Notes: a model not told the origin generated them from the sequence alone. DNA of 64,000 nucleotides from Comamonas suwonensis (GCF_012844455.2 NZ_JABBCQ020000004.1:186001-250000); one strand, 5' to 3'; counted from the first letter of the stretch, positions 8,244 through 18,099 are shown. Made by a program: numbers and translations.

Positions 8244-9297
8244 AAGGAGTATCCAAAGCCACCGCAGCCAGCATGCGCACCACCTGCGCCATGCGGGTGT
8301 AGTCCAGCCGCTCCCAGGTATCGGTGCGCTGGTGGTAGTGCGGGTTACGCATGAACGAGGTATCCGTCACCATGACGGCCGGATAGCCCAGCCGCCAGTA
8401 GTTCAGGTGATCTGAAAAATCTACCCCATGCACAAAGCGCGGTGCATTGAGCGAATGCACGCCCAATGGATTCGGCCCGCCGCCTGCAGCGCGCATGACA
8501 GCCTTGGTGCGGCGCATTTCCCCAAAGTTTTTCATCTCGCCAATCAGGGCGATGAAGTTGCCCTTGTCCGGGTAAATCCAGCCCAGCGGTGCCAGTGGAT
8601 AACTCTGGCTGCCCGCCTCGTCGCTGTAGTAGCCAATCATCTCCACAGACAGCATCAACCGCACAGGCTGGTTGCGCTGCTGCAGCGAAAGCGCATGGCG
8701 GTAGCTGCCCATATCGTCGGTGCGAAAGTTGGGTGGCTCCTCCAGTGTGTAGAACACCAGCTCCACCGGCCCGCTAGGCATGGCTTGCTTCAGCAAGCGG
8801 GCCAGTTCCAGCAGACCTGCCACGCCGCTGGCGTTATCGTCCGCACCCGGAGTGGGTACACCCTCCTGCGTGAGTGCTCTGTCGTAATGCGCGCCCATTA
8901 TCAGCAACGGCGTGGAGCTCTCTGTAGGGCCAAAGCGCGCTATCAAATTTTCATAGCTTTGGTCATCCACCTCAAAGCGCTGGCGCTCTACCGTCACACC
9001 GGACTGGGCCAGTTCAGCCACAATGTAATCAGCAACGCGTTGCAGTGTCTGAGGCTGGTCAAAGCCTCGCCCCAGATAATCCTCGCTCAGCACGCGTACA
9101 TGGTGACGCAGCCGCTCTGGCGATGCATGCAAATCAGGGATTGCGGCATTCGCCAAACCCGCCACCGGCTGAGAAATCACACAGCCGCTGATCGCCACAG
9201 TCACCGCTACCAGACTCATCCCAATCGCAGCGGCCAAGAGTCCTCTGCGGGATGCAGAATCGCGACGAAGCCAAGAAGTTGCAGCAGAAAATTTCAT
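8242..9297 (-). CDS. M28-family zinc aminopeptidase, lipoprotein
   Basis: A 351-residue exported peptidase. The N-terminus has positively charged residues, a hydrophobic stretch and a lipobox (VAISGC, Cys ~39), so it should be a lipoprotein outside the inner membrane. M28 zinc-site motifs are visible in order: GAHYD (His, about 137), GADDNASG (Asp, about 152), FYTLEEPP (catalytic Glu and Glu ligand), SVEMIGYY, and the terminal His in NPHYHQRTDTWERL. The family removes N-terminal residues from peptides. Stand-alone gene ending against a dispersed repeat. Confidence 0.88.
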   Translation of the reverse strand: MKFSAATSWLRRDSASRRGLLAAAIGMSLVAVTVAISGCVISQPVAGLANAAIPDLHASPERLRHHVRVLSEDYLGRGFDQPQTLQRVADYIVAELAQSGVTVERQRFEVDDQSYENLIARFGPTESSTPLLIMGAHYDRALTQEGVPTPGADDNASGVAGLLELARLLKQAMPSGPVELVFYTLEEPPNFRTDDMGSYRHALSLQQRNQPVRLMLSVEMIGYYSDEAGSQSYPLAPLGWIYPDKGNFIALIGEMKNFGEMRRTKAVMRAAGGGPNPLGVHSLNAPRFVHGVDFSDHLNYWRLGYPAVMVTDTSFMRNPHYHQRTDTWERLDYTRMAQVVRMLAAVALDTP

Positions 9298-9425
9298 GGT
9301 TTTGAGGAGCTAGGGTATGAGCCCATGGTCTGAGCGGGCTTGGCCGCATCATCACACCGCCGCCGCCCACTCCCCTACCATGACGAACAAAAGTGCCAAT
9401 AGCTGGTACTGGGAGTATTGCCATC

Positions 9426-11270
9426 GTGTTCCGATTTTTTGAAAAACAGGTCCCCCCCTATCCCGCGCAGGAGCCCAAGGTTCCGCCCGTGGGCTTTTTC
9501 GCCTTTGTCTGGGCCTGCACACAGGGCATGCGTGGCTGGATTGGGTTGATGACGCTGACGTCCGCCCTGCTGGCCGCCTATGAGGCAGTGCTGTTCGCCA
9601 TCATGAGCCGCGTGGTGGACTGGCTAAGCGCAGCCGCACCCGCTGATTTCTTGGCAGAGCAGCGCGGCACTTTGATCGGTATTGCCGCCATCTTGCTGGG
9701 CAGCGTGGCGCTGCTGGCCTTGCACACCACGGTCATGCACCAGGTACTGGCCATCAACTTCCCCATGCGCCTGCGCTGGGTGTTTCACAAGCTGATGCTG
9801 GGCCAGAGCATGTCGTTTTACGCGGACGAATTTGCCGGCCGCATCACCACCAAGATCATGCAGACCGCGCTGTCGGTGCGCGAAGTGGTCTTCATGGTGG
9901 TCGATGTGTTTGTGGGCGTGGGCGTCTACATGATTGGCATTTTGATTCTGGCGGCCAGCTTTGAGTGGCGCCTGATGATTCCGTTTGCGCTGTGGTTTGT
10001 GGCGTACACCGCCGCCTGTTTTTACTTTGTGCCGCGTCTGGGCAAGATCGGCAAAGAGCAGGCCGACGCCCGCTCGATGATGACGGGGCGCGTAACCGAT
10101 GCGTACACCAACATCGCCACCGTCAAACTCTTCGCCCATACACGCCGCGAAGCCGAATACGCGCGCAATGCGATGGAGTCGTTCAAATCCACCGGTTATG
10201 CACAGATGCGTCTGGTCAGCCTGTTCGAGATCACCAACCACCTGATGATCGCTCTGCTGTTGCTGGGCAGCGGCGGCACAGCGCTGTATCTGTGGACGCA
10301 AGGCCAGGCATCAGCCGGTGTGGTCGCCGCCGTGATTGCCATGGCGCTGCGCCTAATGGGCTATTCGCACTGGGTGATGTGGCAAATGACGGGTCTGTTT
10401 GAGAACGTGGGCACCATCCAGGATGGCATCACCACACTGACCAAACCCCGCACCATTTTGGATGACACCGACGCCAAGCCCCTGCAAGTGGCCCAGGGCG
10501 GCATTGCCTTTGAAGACGTGAGCTTTGGCTATAAGGCCGATGGCAAAAAGGTGATGAACCACCTGAACCTGCACATTCGCCCCGGCGAGCGCATTGGTCT
10601 GATTGGCCGGTCGGGCGCCGGCAAATCCACCCTGGTCAACCTGCTGCTGCGCTTTCATGAAGTGCAAGGCGGGCGCATCACCATTGACGGCCAGGATATT
10701 CGCCACGTCACCCAGGACAGCCTGCGCGGCGCGATTGGCATGGTGACGCAAGACACCTCGCTGCTGCACCGCTCCATGCGCGACAACATCCTCTACGGCC
10801 GCCCCGATGCGACGGAAGCGCAGATGCGGGCCGCCGCCGACAAGGCTGAAGCATCGGACTTCATCGCCACGCTGACCGACCTGAAGGGCCGCAGTGGCTA
10901 CGACGCCCAGGTGGGCGAGCGCGGCGTCAAGCTCTCTGGGGGCCAGCGCCAGCGCGTGGCGATTGCCCGCGTGATGCTGAAAGACGCCCCCATTCTTTTG
11001 CTGGACGAAGCCACCAGCGCTTTGGACAGCGAGGTCGAGGCCGCCATCCAGCAGAGTCTGGACGGTCTGATGCAGGGCAAGACCGTGATTGCCATTGCCC
11101 ACCGCCTATCCACCATCGCCGCCATGGACCGGCTAATTGTGATGAACGACGGCCATATCGAAGAAGAAGGCACGCACCAGCAACTGCTGGCCAAGGGCGG
11201 CATCTACGCCAAGCTGTGGGCACACCAGAGCGGCGGCTTTCTGGCCGAGGCCGACAACTCGGTTCTTTGA
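9426..11270 (+). CDS. ABC exporter, fused permease and ATPase (MsbA/Mdl-like)
   Basis: A ~614-residue half-transporter. The N-terminal ~330 residues hold about six membrane helices; the C-terminal NBD has Walker A GRSGAGKST, signature LSGGQRQR, Walker B ILLLDEATSALD and switch His in IAHRLST. The GTG at 9426 is preferred as start: GGGAG lies ten bases upstream and the protein then begins VFRFFEK, which fits the family; an in-frame ATG at 9393 would add 11 residues. It should act as a dimer exporting lipids, peptides or drugs; substrate unknown. Confidence 0.88.
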   Translation: MFRFFEKQVPPYPAQEPKVPPVGFFAFVWACTQGMRGWIGLMTLTSALLAAYEAVLFAIMSRVVDWLSAAAPADFLAEQRGTLIGIAAILLGSVALLALHTTVMHQVLAINFPMRLRWVFHKLMLGQSMSFYADEFAGRITTKIMQTALSVREVVFMVVDVFVGVGVYMIGILILAASFEWRLMIPFALWFVAYTAACFYFVPRLGKIGKEQADARSMMTGRVTDAYTNIATVKLFAHTRREAEYARNAMESFKSTGYAQMRLVSLFEITNHLMIALLLLGSGGTALYLWTQGQASAGVVAAVIAMALRLMGYSHWVMWQMTGLFENVGTIQDGITTLTKPRTILDDTDAKPLQVAQGGIAFEDVSFGYKADGKKVMNHLNLHIRPGERIGLIGRSGAGKSTLVNLLLRFHEVQGGRITIDGQDIRHVTQDSLRGAIGMVTQDTSLLHRSMRDNILYGRPDATEAQMRAAADKAEASDFIATLTDLKGRSGYDAQVGERGVKLSGGQRQRVAIARVMLKDAPILLLDEATSALDSEVEAAIQQSLDGLMQGKTVIAIAHRLSTIAAMDRLIVMNDGHIEEEGTHQQLLAKGGIYAKLWAHQSGGFLAEADNSVL

Positions 11271-11280
11271 TTATAGTCAG

Positions 11281-11342
11281 CAGGGAATTCAATAAAAACC
11301 GGCTGCAGCGCTTTATAGATAGGCGCTAGCAGCTCTCTTTAT
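11281..11342. repeat. Dispersed intergenic inverted repeat
   Basis: GCTGCAGCGC and GCGCTAGCAGC arms flank TTTATAGATAG. Same core as the copies at 4625, 8191, 20611, 27957 and elsewhere. It may also end the ABC exporter transcript, since it lies ten bases past its stop codon. Confidence 0.6.
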
Positions 11343-11454
11343 CAGAGCAACCCGCCGTTTGACGCAAGCGGTCTGCTGGTACCTAGTCCACTCGCACCAA
11401 GCGGCCCTGCCGAAGGTTTGCAAAAATGCAGGCAATCCAGCCACACAGATCACC

Positions 11455-11721
11455 ATGAGCATCGAACTCCCCAAGCACGCACAGCAACAGGCCATCACGT
11501 CCATCGAGCGCTATTTCCGCGAGAACATGGACGAGCCCATCGGCAATATGCAGTCCGGCGCGCTGCTCAACTTCTTTCTCGCCGAGATTGGCCCGTCCAT
11601 CTACAACAAGGCTGTCGCTGATGTTCAGGAGAACATGCAGGCCCGCCTGCAAGAGCTGGACTATGAAGTGGGCAAGGAAGAGTTCAGCTACTGGACGGCC
11701 AAGCGCCCCGGCCGCAAATAA
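11455..11721 (+). CDS. DUF2164 family protein
   Basis: An 88-residue cytoplasmic protein starting MSIELPKHAQ. The block IERYFRENMDEPIGNMQSG and the stretch NFFLAEIGPSIYNKAVADVQ match DUF2164, a small conserved family of unknown function. A longer frame upstream exists, but its extra 32 residues look unlike the family. A strong terminator follows. It is unrelated in any obvious way to the sbcDC genes downstream. Confidence 0.8.
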   Translation: MSIELPKHAQQQAITSIERYFRENMDEPIGNMQSGALLNFFLAEIGPSIYNKAVADVQENMQARLQELDYEVGKEEFSYWTAKRPGRK

Positions 11722-11745
11722 AAGCAGCTTTCAAAGCATTCCCAG

Positions 11746-11777
11746 CAGCCTGACGCCCTCTGTCAGGCTGTTTTGTT
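11746..11777 (+). terminator. Rho-independent terminator
   Basis: CAGCCTGAC and GTCAGGCTG arms (9 bases, perfect), loop GCCCTCT, tail TTTTGTT. It separates the DUF2164 gene from sbcD. Confidence 0.88.
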
Positions 11778-11823
11778 CTGATCTACGAGTCCTTTGCCCG
11801 GCATCCCCTCGTAACATCAGCAC

Positions 11824-13080
11824 ATGCGCATCCTCCACACCTCCGACTGGCATCTGGGCCAGCATTTCATGGGCTACAGCCGACAGGCCGAGCATCAGGC
11901 ACTGATCGATTGGCTTCTCACTCAGGTCCAGACCCAAGCGGTGGATGCCGTTCTGATCGCCGGCGATATTTTTGATACGGGCGCGCCGCCCAGCTATGCG
12001 CGCGAGCTGTACAACCAGCTGATCGTTCGCCTGCATGAAAAAGGCGTGGCCTTGCTGCTGCTGGCGGGCAACCATGACTCGGTCAGCGTGCTCGATGAAA
12101 GCCGCGATCTGCTCTCACACCTTGGCACCCAGGTCGTCAGCTCCACCGGCGACGATGCCCGGCATGTCGTCACACTGGCGCTAAAAAGCAGCGACAAAAC
12201 ACCCGGCTGCATTGTCTGCGCCCTGCCTTTTATTCGCCCGCGCGATGTGCAGCAAAGTCAGGCTGGGCAAAGCGCGCAGGACAAGCAGCAGGCGCTGCAG
12301 AACGCCATCGCAGCGACCTACCAGCGCGTGTATGCGGCGGCATTGCAAAAACAGGCAGAGTTGCTGACCAGCACGGGCCAGCAGTTGCCCATCATCGCCA
12401 CCGGCCACCTGACCACCGTGGGTGCCAGCAGCAATGAATCGGTGCGCGAAATTTATGTGGGTGCGCTTGAAGCCTTTCCCACCAAGGCCTTCCCGCCCGC
12501 CAGCTATATCGCCCTGGGTCATATCCACAAGCCGCAAACCGTGGGCGGCTTGGAGCACATCCGCTACAGCGGCTCCCCCATCGCACTGGGTTTTGACGAA
12601 GCCAGGCAAACCAAGCAAGTGCTGTTGGTTGATGTGGATGCGGGCGGCCTGCAAGCCGCTACCGCCTTGCCCGTGCCAGTGTTCCAGCCCCTGCTCGCCC
12701 TCAGCGGCAGCCTGACCCAGTTGCCCGCTTTGCTGCAAGAAGCGGCAGCCCAAGCCAGCGGCGACACCACCGTCTGGGTTGAAGTGACAGTACAGGAAGA
12801 CGACTATCTGGCCGACATGGCCAGCCGCGTGCAGAACATGGCCGAAGGCCTGCCGCTGAACATTCTGCGCATCAAGCGCCAGCGCGGCACCGCAGCTGCG
12901 CAGCTGACGGGCGATGCGCATGAATCGCTCGACGAACTCAGCCCGATCGAGGTGTTTGAGCGCCGCTTGGCGCAAGAAAGTCTGGAGCCGCCCCTGCAAT
13001 CCGCCCTGACCGAGCGCTACCAGCAAGTGCTGCACTGCCTGAACGACACAAGCGGAGCTGCAGCTGGAGACGCCGCATGA
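11824..13080 (+). CDS. sbcD: Exonuclease SbcD, Mre11-like subunit
   Basis: A 418-residue calcineurin-type metallophosphoesterase. Metal-binding motifs in order: SDWHLG (Asp8, His10), AGDIFDTG, AGNHDS, TGHLTTVG and LGHIHKP. With SbcC it forms the Mre11-Rad50-like complex that opens hairpins and blocked DNA ends. It overlaps sbcC by four bases (ATGA), as expected for translational coupling of subunits. Confidence 0.95.
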   Translation: MRILHTSDWHLGQHFMGYSRQAEHQALIDWLLTQVQTQAVDAVLIAGDIFDTGAPPSYARELYNQLIVRLHEKGVALLLLAGNHDSVSVLDESRDLLSHLGTQVVSSTGDDARHVVTLALKSSDKTPGCIVCALPFIRPRDVQQSQAGQSAQDKQQALQNAIAATYQRVYAAALQKQAELLTSTGQQLPIIATGHLTTVGASSNESVREIYVGALEAFPTKAFPPASYIALGHIHKPQTVGGLEHIRYSGSPIALGFDEARQTKQVLLVDVDAGGLQAATALPVPVFQPLLALSGSLTQLPALLQEAAAQASGDTTVWVEVTVQEDDYLADMASRVQNMAEGLPLNILRIKRQRGTAAAQLTGDAHESLDELSPIEVFERRLAQESLEPPLQSALTERYQQVLHCLNDTSGAAAGDAA

Positions 13081-16000
13081 AAATTCTGAAGCTGCGCCTC
13101 AAAAACCTGAACTCGCTCAAGGGCGATTGGCAGATCGATTTCACCGCCGCGCCCTTTGCCGACAGCGGCTTGTTCGCCATCACCGGCCCCACGGGAGCGG
13201 GCAAGTCCACGCTGCTGGATGCCATTTGCCTGGCGCTGTACAACCGCACACCGCGACTGGGGAAAATTACTAAAAGCAGCAACGACATCATCACCCGCCA
13301 CACCAGTGATTGCTTGGCCGAGGTGGAGTTTGAAGTCAAAGGTGTCGCTTACCGTGCCTTTTGGAGCCAGCGACGTTCACGCGACAAATCCGATGGAAAA
13401 CTTCAGGACCCCATTGTGGAACTGGCGCGTGTCGATAACGGCTGCATCATTACGGTACAGGCCAGCGAAAAACCTGACCGCGTCGCCGAGATCACCGGGC
13501 TGGACTTTGCACGTTTTACCAAATCCATGCTGCTGGCCCAGGGCGGCTTTGCGGCCTTCCTGAACGCCGATGCCAATGAGCGTGCAGAACTGCTGGAAGA
13601 GCTGACCGGCACCGATATCTACAGCCAGATCTCGCAAGCCGTTTTCGAGCGCGCCAAAGAAACCAAAAATGCGCTGGAAAAGCAGCAAGCCCAGGCCAAT
13701 GGCATGCAATTGCTGGATGTAGCCACGCGTAGCGATCTGCAAGCGCAGACCGAACAACTGAGCGCCAGGCTGGTCGATATGCAAGCGCGCCACGCCCAGT
13801 TGCATGCCGTGCAGCAATCGCAAACGCAGACGACAAGCACCAGCGCCGAGGTGGAGCAAGCCCGCAGCGCAGAAGCCGCAGCACTGCAAGCGCTGGCAGA
13901 TGCCGCGCCGGACTTGCAGCGCCTGCAAGCCCATGCGCCCGCCTTGGCGATTCGCCCCTTGCACCTGCAGTGGCAGCAAGCCAGCCATCAACTTTCCGCA
14001 GAGCAGAACCAGCTGCAAGGCATGCACGCCAGCCTGTTGCAAGCGCAGGTCGCTCAGAGGAGCCAGCACCAGCAAGCCCAGCAGCTGAGCGCCAGCGCGC
14101 TACAAAAAGCACAGCAGCAACTGCAATTCACAAGCGCCAAGCAGGCTGATTTGACGGCATGGATTCATACCCACGCCAGCCACGCGCAGCTGGGCGAAAG
14201 CCTCAGCGGCTGGCGCGAGCAACTGCAGCAACGCCAGCAACTGCAGCAGCAAACGGCACAGGCTGAAAACCAGTTGCTGCAGCTGCAACACACCGCTGCG
14301 CAACTGCAAGAACAAGCCAGCACCCAAGCCCGGCACAGCGCACAAGGTGCCGAGCAAGTGGCCCACGCCCTGCAGCAGCAACAAGCCGCAGAGCGCGCCC
14401 AGCTGCAACGCCTGGCCGCCCACGGCGCCAGCCTGCACCAGTTGCGCGCGCACTGGCAAACCGCACAACTGCAGTTGCACCACGGGCAGCAACTGCAAAC
14501 CCATGCGGCACTGCGCCAGCCGCTGGAACGACAGCAACAGAGCTATGCACAAGCGCTGGCCACCAGCGAAGCCCGCGTTCAGCAGCAGCTGGGCGAACGC
14601 CAGGTCTTGCGCGCGCAATACAAGACGCTGCTGGAGAAAGTCGCAGACAAGCAAGCCCTGCTGACCCAGGAGCAACGCATTCAAAGCCTGCAAGCCCACC
14701 GCGCCGCGCTGCAGCCCGATGAAGCCTGCCCATTGTGCGGATCGCATGAGCACCCGGCGATCACCGAATATGCAGCGCTCGATGCGTCAGCCACTGAAGC
14801 GGCGCTCAAGCAGGCGCAACAAGAGCGCGATGCATTGCAGCAGCAAGGCGAGTTGCTGAACACCGCGCTGGCCACTAGCCAAAGCCAGCAACAACACCAG
14901 CAAGAGCAGCGCGATGCCACCGCCACGCAGATTGCGCAGTGGCAAGCGCGCTGGAATGCCTTGCGTGACCAGGCAACGGTTCCCGTGGCTGACACTGCAT
15001 GGCAGCAGCCCGACGTGCTGAGCGCCGCCTGCGACAAGGCGCAGCAGCAGATCACAGCACTGGAGAACACCTTAGCCTCAGCCGATGCGGGCGAGCGCGA
15101 TTTGCAGGCCGCCAAAGACGCCTATCAGGCCGCGTTGCACAAGCAGCAGCAGGCCGACCACGCACAGGCCAGTACCCAGCAAGCGCTGCAAAGCAATACC
15201 AACCAACAGCAGCAAACCCGCCAAGTGCTGCAAGCGGTGCAGCAGCAATCGACCAGTCTGCAAACCAGCGTGCAAGCCGCCATGCAAGCCGCTGGCTATG
15301 CCATGCCAGCAGCGGCGAACACCTCCGATTGGCTGACTCAGCGCCAGCAAGAATGGCAGCAATGGCAGCGCCAGCAAACGCTGCTGCAAGAGGTGACGCA
15401 CCAGATCGAAGTGCAGCAGCGCCAGTGCGATCAAGCCGCGCAAGATGCCGAGCTCTGGCTGCAGCGCAACAACGCCTTGCTCGCCTTGCCGGCATTCCCC
15501 GTCGAGGTGCCGGCTTATTCCGCGACTCCCGCCGCCACACAGGCCGACTGCATCGAGCAACTGGAGCGCACTGCGCAAACGCTGGCATCGCTGCAAGGCC
15601 AGATCACCCACGCCCAAAGTACGCTGGCGCAGTTGCAGCAATCGGCAGACCAAGTGTATGGCGCATGGCAGCAAGCGCTGCAAACCAGCCCATTTGCCGA
15701 TGAAGTGCAATACGCCACAGCCCTGCTGCCCGATGCCGAGCACCGCCGCCTACAGACGCTGAGCGATCAATTGCACACCGCAGCGCAGCGCGCCAGCACC
15801 TTGCTGGCCGATGCCAGCCAGCGACTGGCAGCGCTGCAAGCGATGGCTTTGAGCGATGAAGCACCCGAAGCCATTACCGAGCAGATCACGCAGCTGGAAG
15901 CAGAACGCACCCAGCAAGCCGAACAACTGGGCGCACACCGCGCCCGCTTGGCCGATGACGACCAGCGCCGCACCGGCCAGCAAGCGCTTCTGGAAAAAAT

Positions 16001-16523
16001 TGCAGAGCAGGAAAAAGACAGCGACCTGTGGCAGCGGCTGGATGGCCTGATTGGCTCCGCCAAGGGCGACAAGTTCCGCAAGTTTGCGCAGGGGCTGACG
16101 CTGGATCATCTGCTGCACCTGGCTAACCAGCACCTGCTGCGCCTGCATGGCCGTTACCTGCTGCGCCGCAAGCCCACGGGCGAGCTGGAGCTCGATATTG
16201 TGGACAGCTGGCAAGGCGATGTGGCGCGCGACACGCGCACTTTGTCAGGCGGTGAGGCGTTTCTGGTCAGCCTGGCGCTGGCCTTGGCGCTATCCGATCT
16301 GGTCAGCAGCAAGACCTCTATCGATTCGCTGTTCCTCGACGAGGGCTTTGGCACGCTCGATGGCGACACGCTGGAAGTGGCGCTGTCCGCGCTCGATGCC
16401 CTGAACGCCAGCGGCAAGATGATTGGTGTCATCAGCCATGTGGAGGCGCTCAAAGAGCGCATTCCGGCGCAGATCAGAGTCGAGAAGGCAGCGGGGATTG
16501 GTTATTCAAGACTGGTGATCTAG
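13077..16523 (+). CDS. sbcC: Exonuclease SbcC, Rad50-like ATPase
   Basis: An 1148-residue SMC-like ATPase. Walker A GPTGAGKST is at 37-45; the zinc hook CPLC is at Cys551/Cys554, close to the middle; the signature LSGGEAFLVSLALA and Walker B SLFLDEGFGTLD are near the C-terminus. The two coiled-coil arms (about 190-545 and 560-1000) are extraordinarily rich in Gln and Ala, written as runs of CAG/CAA/GCA/CAC codons. It is somewhat longer than the E. coli protein (~1048 aa). Partner of SbcD. Confidence 0.95.
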   Translation: MKILKLRLKNLNSLKGDWQIDFTAAPFADSGLFAITGPTGAGKSTLLDAICLALYNRTPRLGKITKSSNDIITRHTSDCLAEVEFEVKGVAYRAFWSQRRSRDKSDGKLQDPIVELARVDNGCIITVQASEKPDRVAEITGLDFARFTKSMLLAQGGFAAFLNADANERAELLEELTGTDIYSQISQAVFERAKETKNALEKQQAQANGMQLLDVATRSDLQAQTEQLSARLVDMQARHAQLHAVQQSQTQTTSTSAEVEQARSAEAAALQALADAAPDLQRLQAHAPALAIRPLHLQWQQASHQLSAEQNQLQGMHASLLQAQVAQRSQHQQAQQLSASALQKAQQQLQFTSAKQADLTAWIHTHASHAQLGESLSGWREQLQQRQQLQQQTAQAENQLLQLQHTAAQLQEQASTQARHSAQGAEQVAHALQQQQAAERAQLQRLAAHGASLHQLRAHWQTAQLQLHHGQQLQTHAALRQPLERQQQSYAQALATSEARVQQQLGERQVLRAQYKTLLEKVADKQALLTQEQRIQSLQAHRAALQPDEACPLCGSHEHPAITEYAALDASATEAALKQAQQERDALQQQGELLNTALATSQSQQQHQQEQRDATATQIAQWQARWNALRDQATVPVADTAWQQPDVLSAACDKAQQQITALENTLASADAGERDLQAAKDAYQAALHKQQQADHAQASTQQALQSNTNQQQQTRQVLQAVQQQSTSLQTSVQAAMQAAGYAMPAAANTSDWLTQRQQEWQQWQRQQTLLQEVTHQIEVQQRQCDQAAQDAELWLQRNNALLALPAFPVEVPAYSATPAATQADCIEQLERTAQTLASLQGQITHAQSTLAQLQQSADQVYGAWQQALQTSPFADEVQYATALLPDAEHRRLQTLSDQLHTAAQRASTLLADASQRLAALQAMALSDEAPEAITEQITQLEAERTQQAEQLGAHRARLADDDQRRTGQQALLEKIAEQEKDSDLWQRLDGLIGSAKGDKFRKFAQGLTLDHLLHLANQHLLRLHGRYLLRRKPTGELELDIVDSWQGDVARDTRTLSGGEAFLVSLALALALSDLVSSKTSIDSLFLDEGFGTLDGDTLEVALSALDALNASGKMIGVISHVEALKERIPAQIRVEKAAGIGYSRLVI

Positions 16524-16870
16524 CGCTACGTGATGTGACGGTTATGCATAGGGCGGCAGCATTCGATTTAATGCGCTGCCATCTTCTCTGCAGCCACGCA
16601 TACCCGCAGCAATGCCAATCAGGCCTCGTACCAACACCCCTGATTACCCGAATCGCACAGATTCAGACCTCTTCAAAATACTCATCAATTCATAGCAGTC
16701 CTCCTTATCAAACAGGAGGCAAGCGCTTGATTTTCCTTAAGAAAAAATCGGTATCAGACTACAAATTCATGATTCCGTCTGGTGTTAACCCTCTGCGCCC
16801 GACTGCCTGACGCTTCAAAGATGCAAGCACTGGCGGAGGGCCAGGCAACCACTTAGAGGAGATGACGTAG
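16524..16870. other. Intergenic region before TRAP system 1
   Basis: A 347-base gap, more AT-rich than its flanks. It holds a short inverted repeat CCTCCT (16700-16705) / AGGAGG (16714-16719). A 91-codon open frame here has no ribosome-binding site or recognisable sequence. The promoter of the TRAP operon should lie here; I cannot place it with confidence. Confidence 0.5.
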
Positions 16871-17986
16871 ATGACACAGGAGACCCAGAAAACCGGCCGC
16901 CGCAACCTACTCAAAGGTGCCGCAGTGGCTGCTTCCGCAATGTCTGTGCCCATGATCAGCACGGCCCAGACGACATCGTGGCGCTTTCAGAGCACCTGGC
17001 CCGCCAAAGATATCTTTCACGAATTTGCCCAGGACTTCGCCAAAAAAGTTAACGACATGACGGGCAACCGTCTCAAGATCGAGGTGCTGCCCGCAGGCGC
17101 CGTGGTCCCGGCCTTCCAGCTGCTGGATGCGGTATCGAAAGGCACGCTTGATGGGGGTCACGGCGTGATTGCGTACTGGTATGGCAAGAGCCAGGCCGTA
17201 GCGCTGTGGGGTTCTGGCCCGGCCTTCGGCATGGATGCCAATATGGTGCTGGCCTGGCACAACTATGGCGGCGGCAAGGAGCTTCTCGACGAAATCTACA
17301 ACGGCCTGAAGATGGATGTGGTCTCCAAACTCTATGGACCCATGCCAACCCAGCCACTGGGCTGGTTCAAGAAACCGGTGGCCAAGGTCGAAGATCTGAA
17401 GGGGCTGAAGTTCCGCACCGTCGGCCTGGCGGTGGATGTTTTTACTGAAATGGGGGTGGCAGTCAACCCTCTTCCCGCCGGAGAAATCGTACCCGCGCTG
17501 GACCGCGGCCTGCTCGATGCTGCCGAGTTCAACAATGCCTCCAGCGATCGCGTTCTGGGCTTTCCGGATGTGGCCAAGAACTGCATGCTGCAAAGCTTTC
17601 ACCAGTCCAGCGAGCAGTTTGAGGTGCTGTTCAACAAGACCAAGTTCAACGCCCTGCCTGCCGAGATCAAGTCCATCATCGAGTACGCCACGCAGGCGGC
17701 CAGCTCCGACATGAGCTGGAAAGCCGCTGACCGCTATGCCAAGGACTATGCGGAAATGCAGTCCAAGCAGGGGGTGAAGTTCTACAAGACGCCGGACGCC
17801 ATCTTGCGTGCCCAGCTCTCCGCCTGGGACAAGGTCACAACCGCCAAATCCGCCGAGAACCCGATGTTCAAGAAGGTCATGGATTCCATGCGCACGTTTG
17901 CCCAGCGCAGCGGACGCTGGAAAAACGATACCGACCTCGACTTCAAGATGGCCTGGAATCACTACTTCGCGCAAAAGCGAGGTTAA
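16871..17986 (+). CDS. TRAP transporter solute-binding protein, TAT-exported (DctP type, COG4663-like)
   Basis: A 371-residue periplasmic binding protein with a twin-arginine signal (GRRNLLKGAAVAASAMSV). The body (TWPAKDIFHEFAQDFAKKVN, GHGVIAYWYGKSQAVALWGS, NPLPAGEIVPALDRGLLDAAE) matches the 'mannitol/chloroaromatic compound' branch, which includes keto-acid and aromatic-acid binding proteins. AGAGGA sits ahead of the ATG at 16871. It is followed by a terminator-like hairpin before the DctQ gene. Ligand cannot be deduced. Confidence 0.88.
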   Translation: MTQETQKTGRRNLLKGAAVAASAMSVPMISTAQTTSWRFQSTWPAKDIFHEFAQDFAKKVNDMTGNRLKIEVLPAGAVVPAFQLLDAVSKGTLDGGHGVIAYWYGKSQAVALWGSGPAFGMDANMVLAWHNYGGGKELLDEIYNGLKMDVVSKLYGPMPTQPLGWFKKPVAKVEDLKGLKFRTVGLAVDVFTEMGVAVNPLPAGEIVPALDRGLLDAAEFNNASSDRVLGFPDVAKNCMLQSFHQSSEQFEVLFNKTKFNALPAEIKSIIEYATQAASSDMSWKAADRYAKDYAEMQSKQGVKFYKTPDAILRAQLSAWDKVTTAKSAENPMFKKVMDSMRTFAQRSGRWKNDTDLDFKMAWNHYFAQKRG

Positions 17987-17995
17987 TGCCCCAGC

Positions 17996-18023
17996 AGCGC
18001 AGCCCCAGTAGCTGCGCTTTTTT
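17996..18023 (+). terminator. Terminator-like hairpin between the TRAP binding-protein gene and dctQ
   Basis: AGCGCAGC and GCTGCGCT arms (8 bases, perfect), loop CCCAGTA, followed by six T. It starts ten bases past the stop codon of the binding-protein gene, with dctQ and dctM downstream on the same strand. Likely a leaky terminator or mRNA-stabilising hairpin that gives more binding protein than permease. Confidence 0.75.
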
Positions 18024-18099
18024 GTGGCTCATGGGCCGCCGCTTGCAGGCGGCCCGCTTCCCCATCCGTACCTCGCTGCGCGGCGCAGCGGAGACTGCC

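Noticed and set aside
8935..8965. GCGCTATCAAATTTTCATAGCTTTGG inside the M28 peptidase gene resembles the dispersed repeat
   Set aside because: Lies in a conserved coding part of the protein and lacks the full core; treated as chance similarity.
14200..15300. CAG/CAA-rich stretches as a possible microsatellite or CRISPR-like array
   Set aside because: No constant unit length or spacers; they are Gln codons of the SbcC coiled coil.
16535..16810. 91-codon open frame in the gap before TRAP system 1
   Set aside because: No ribosome-binding site and no recognisable or biased protein composition; counted as intergenic.
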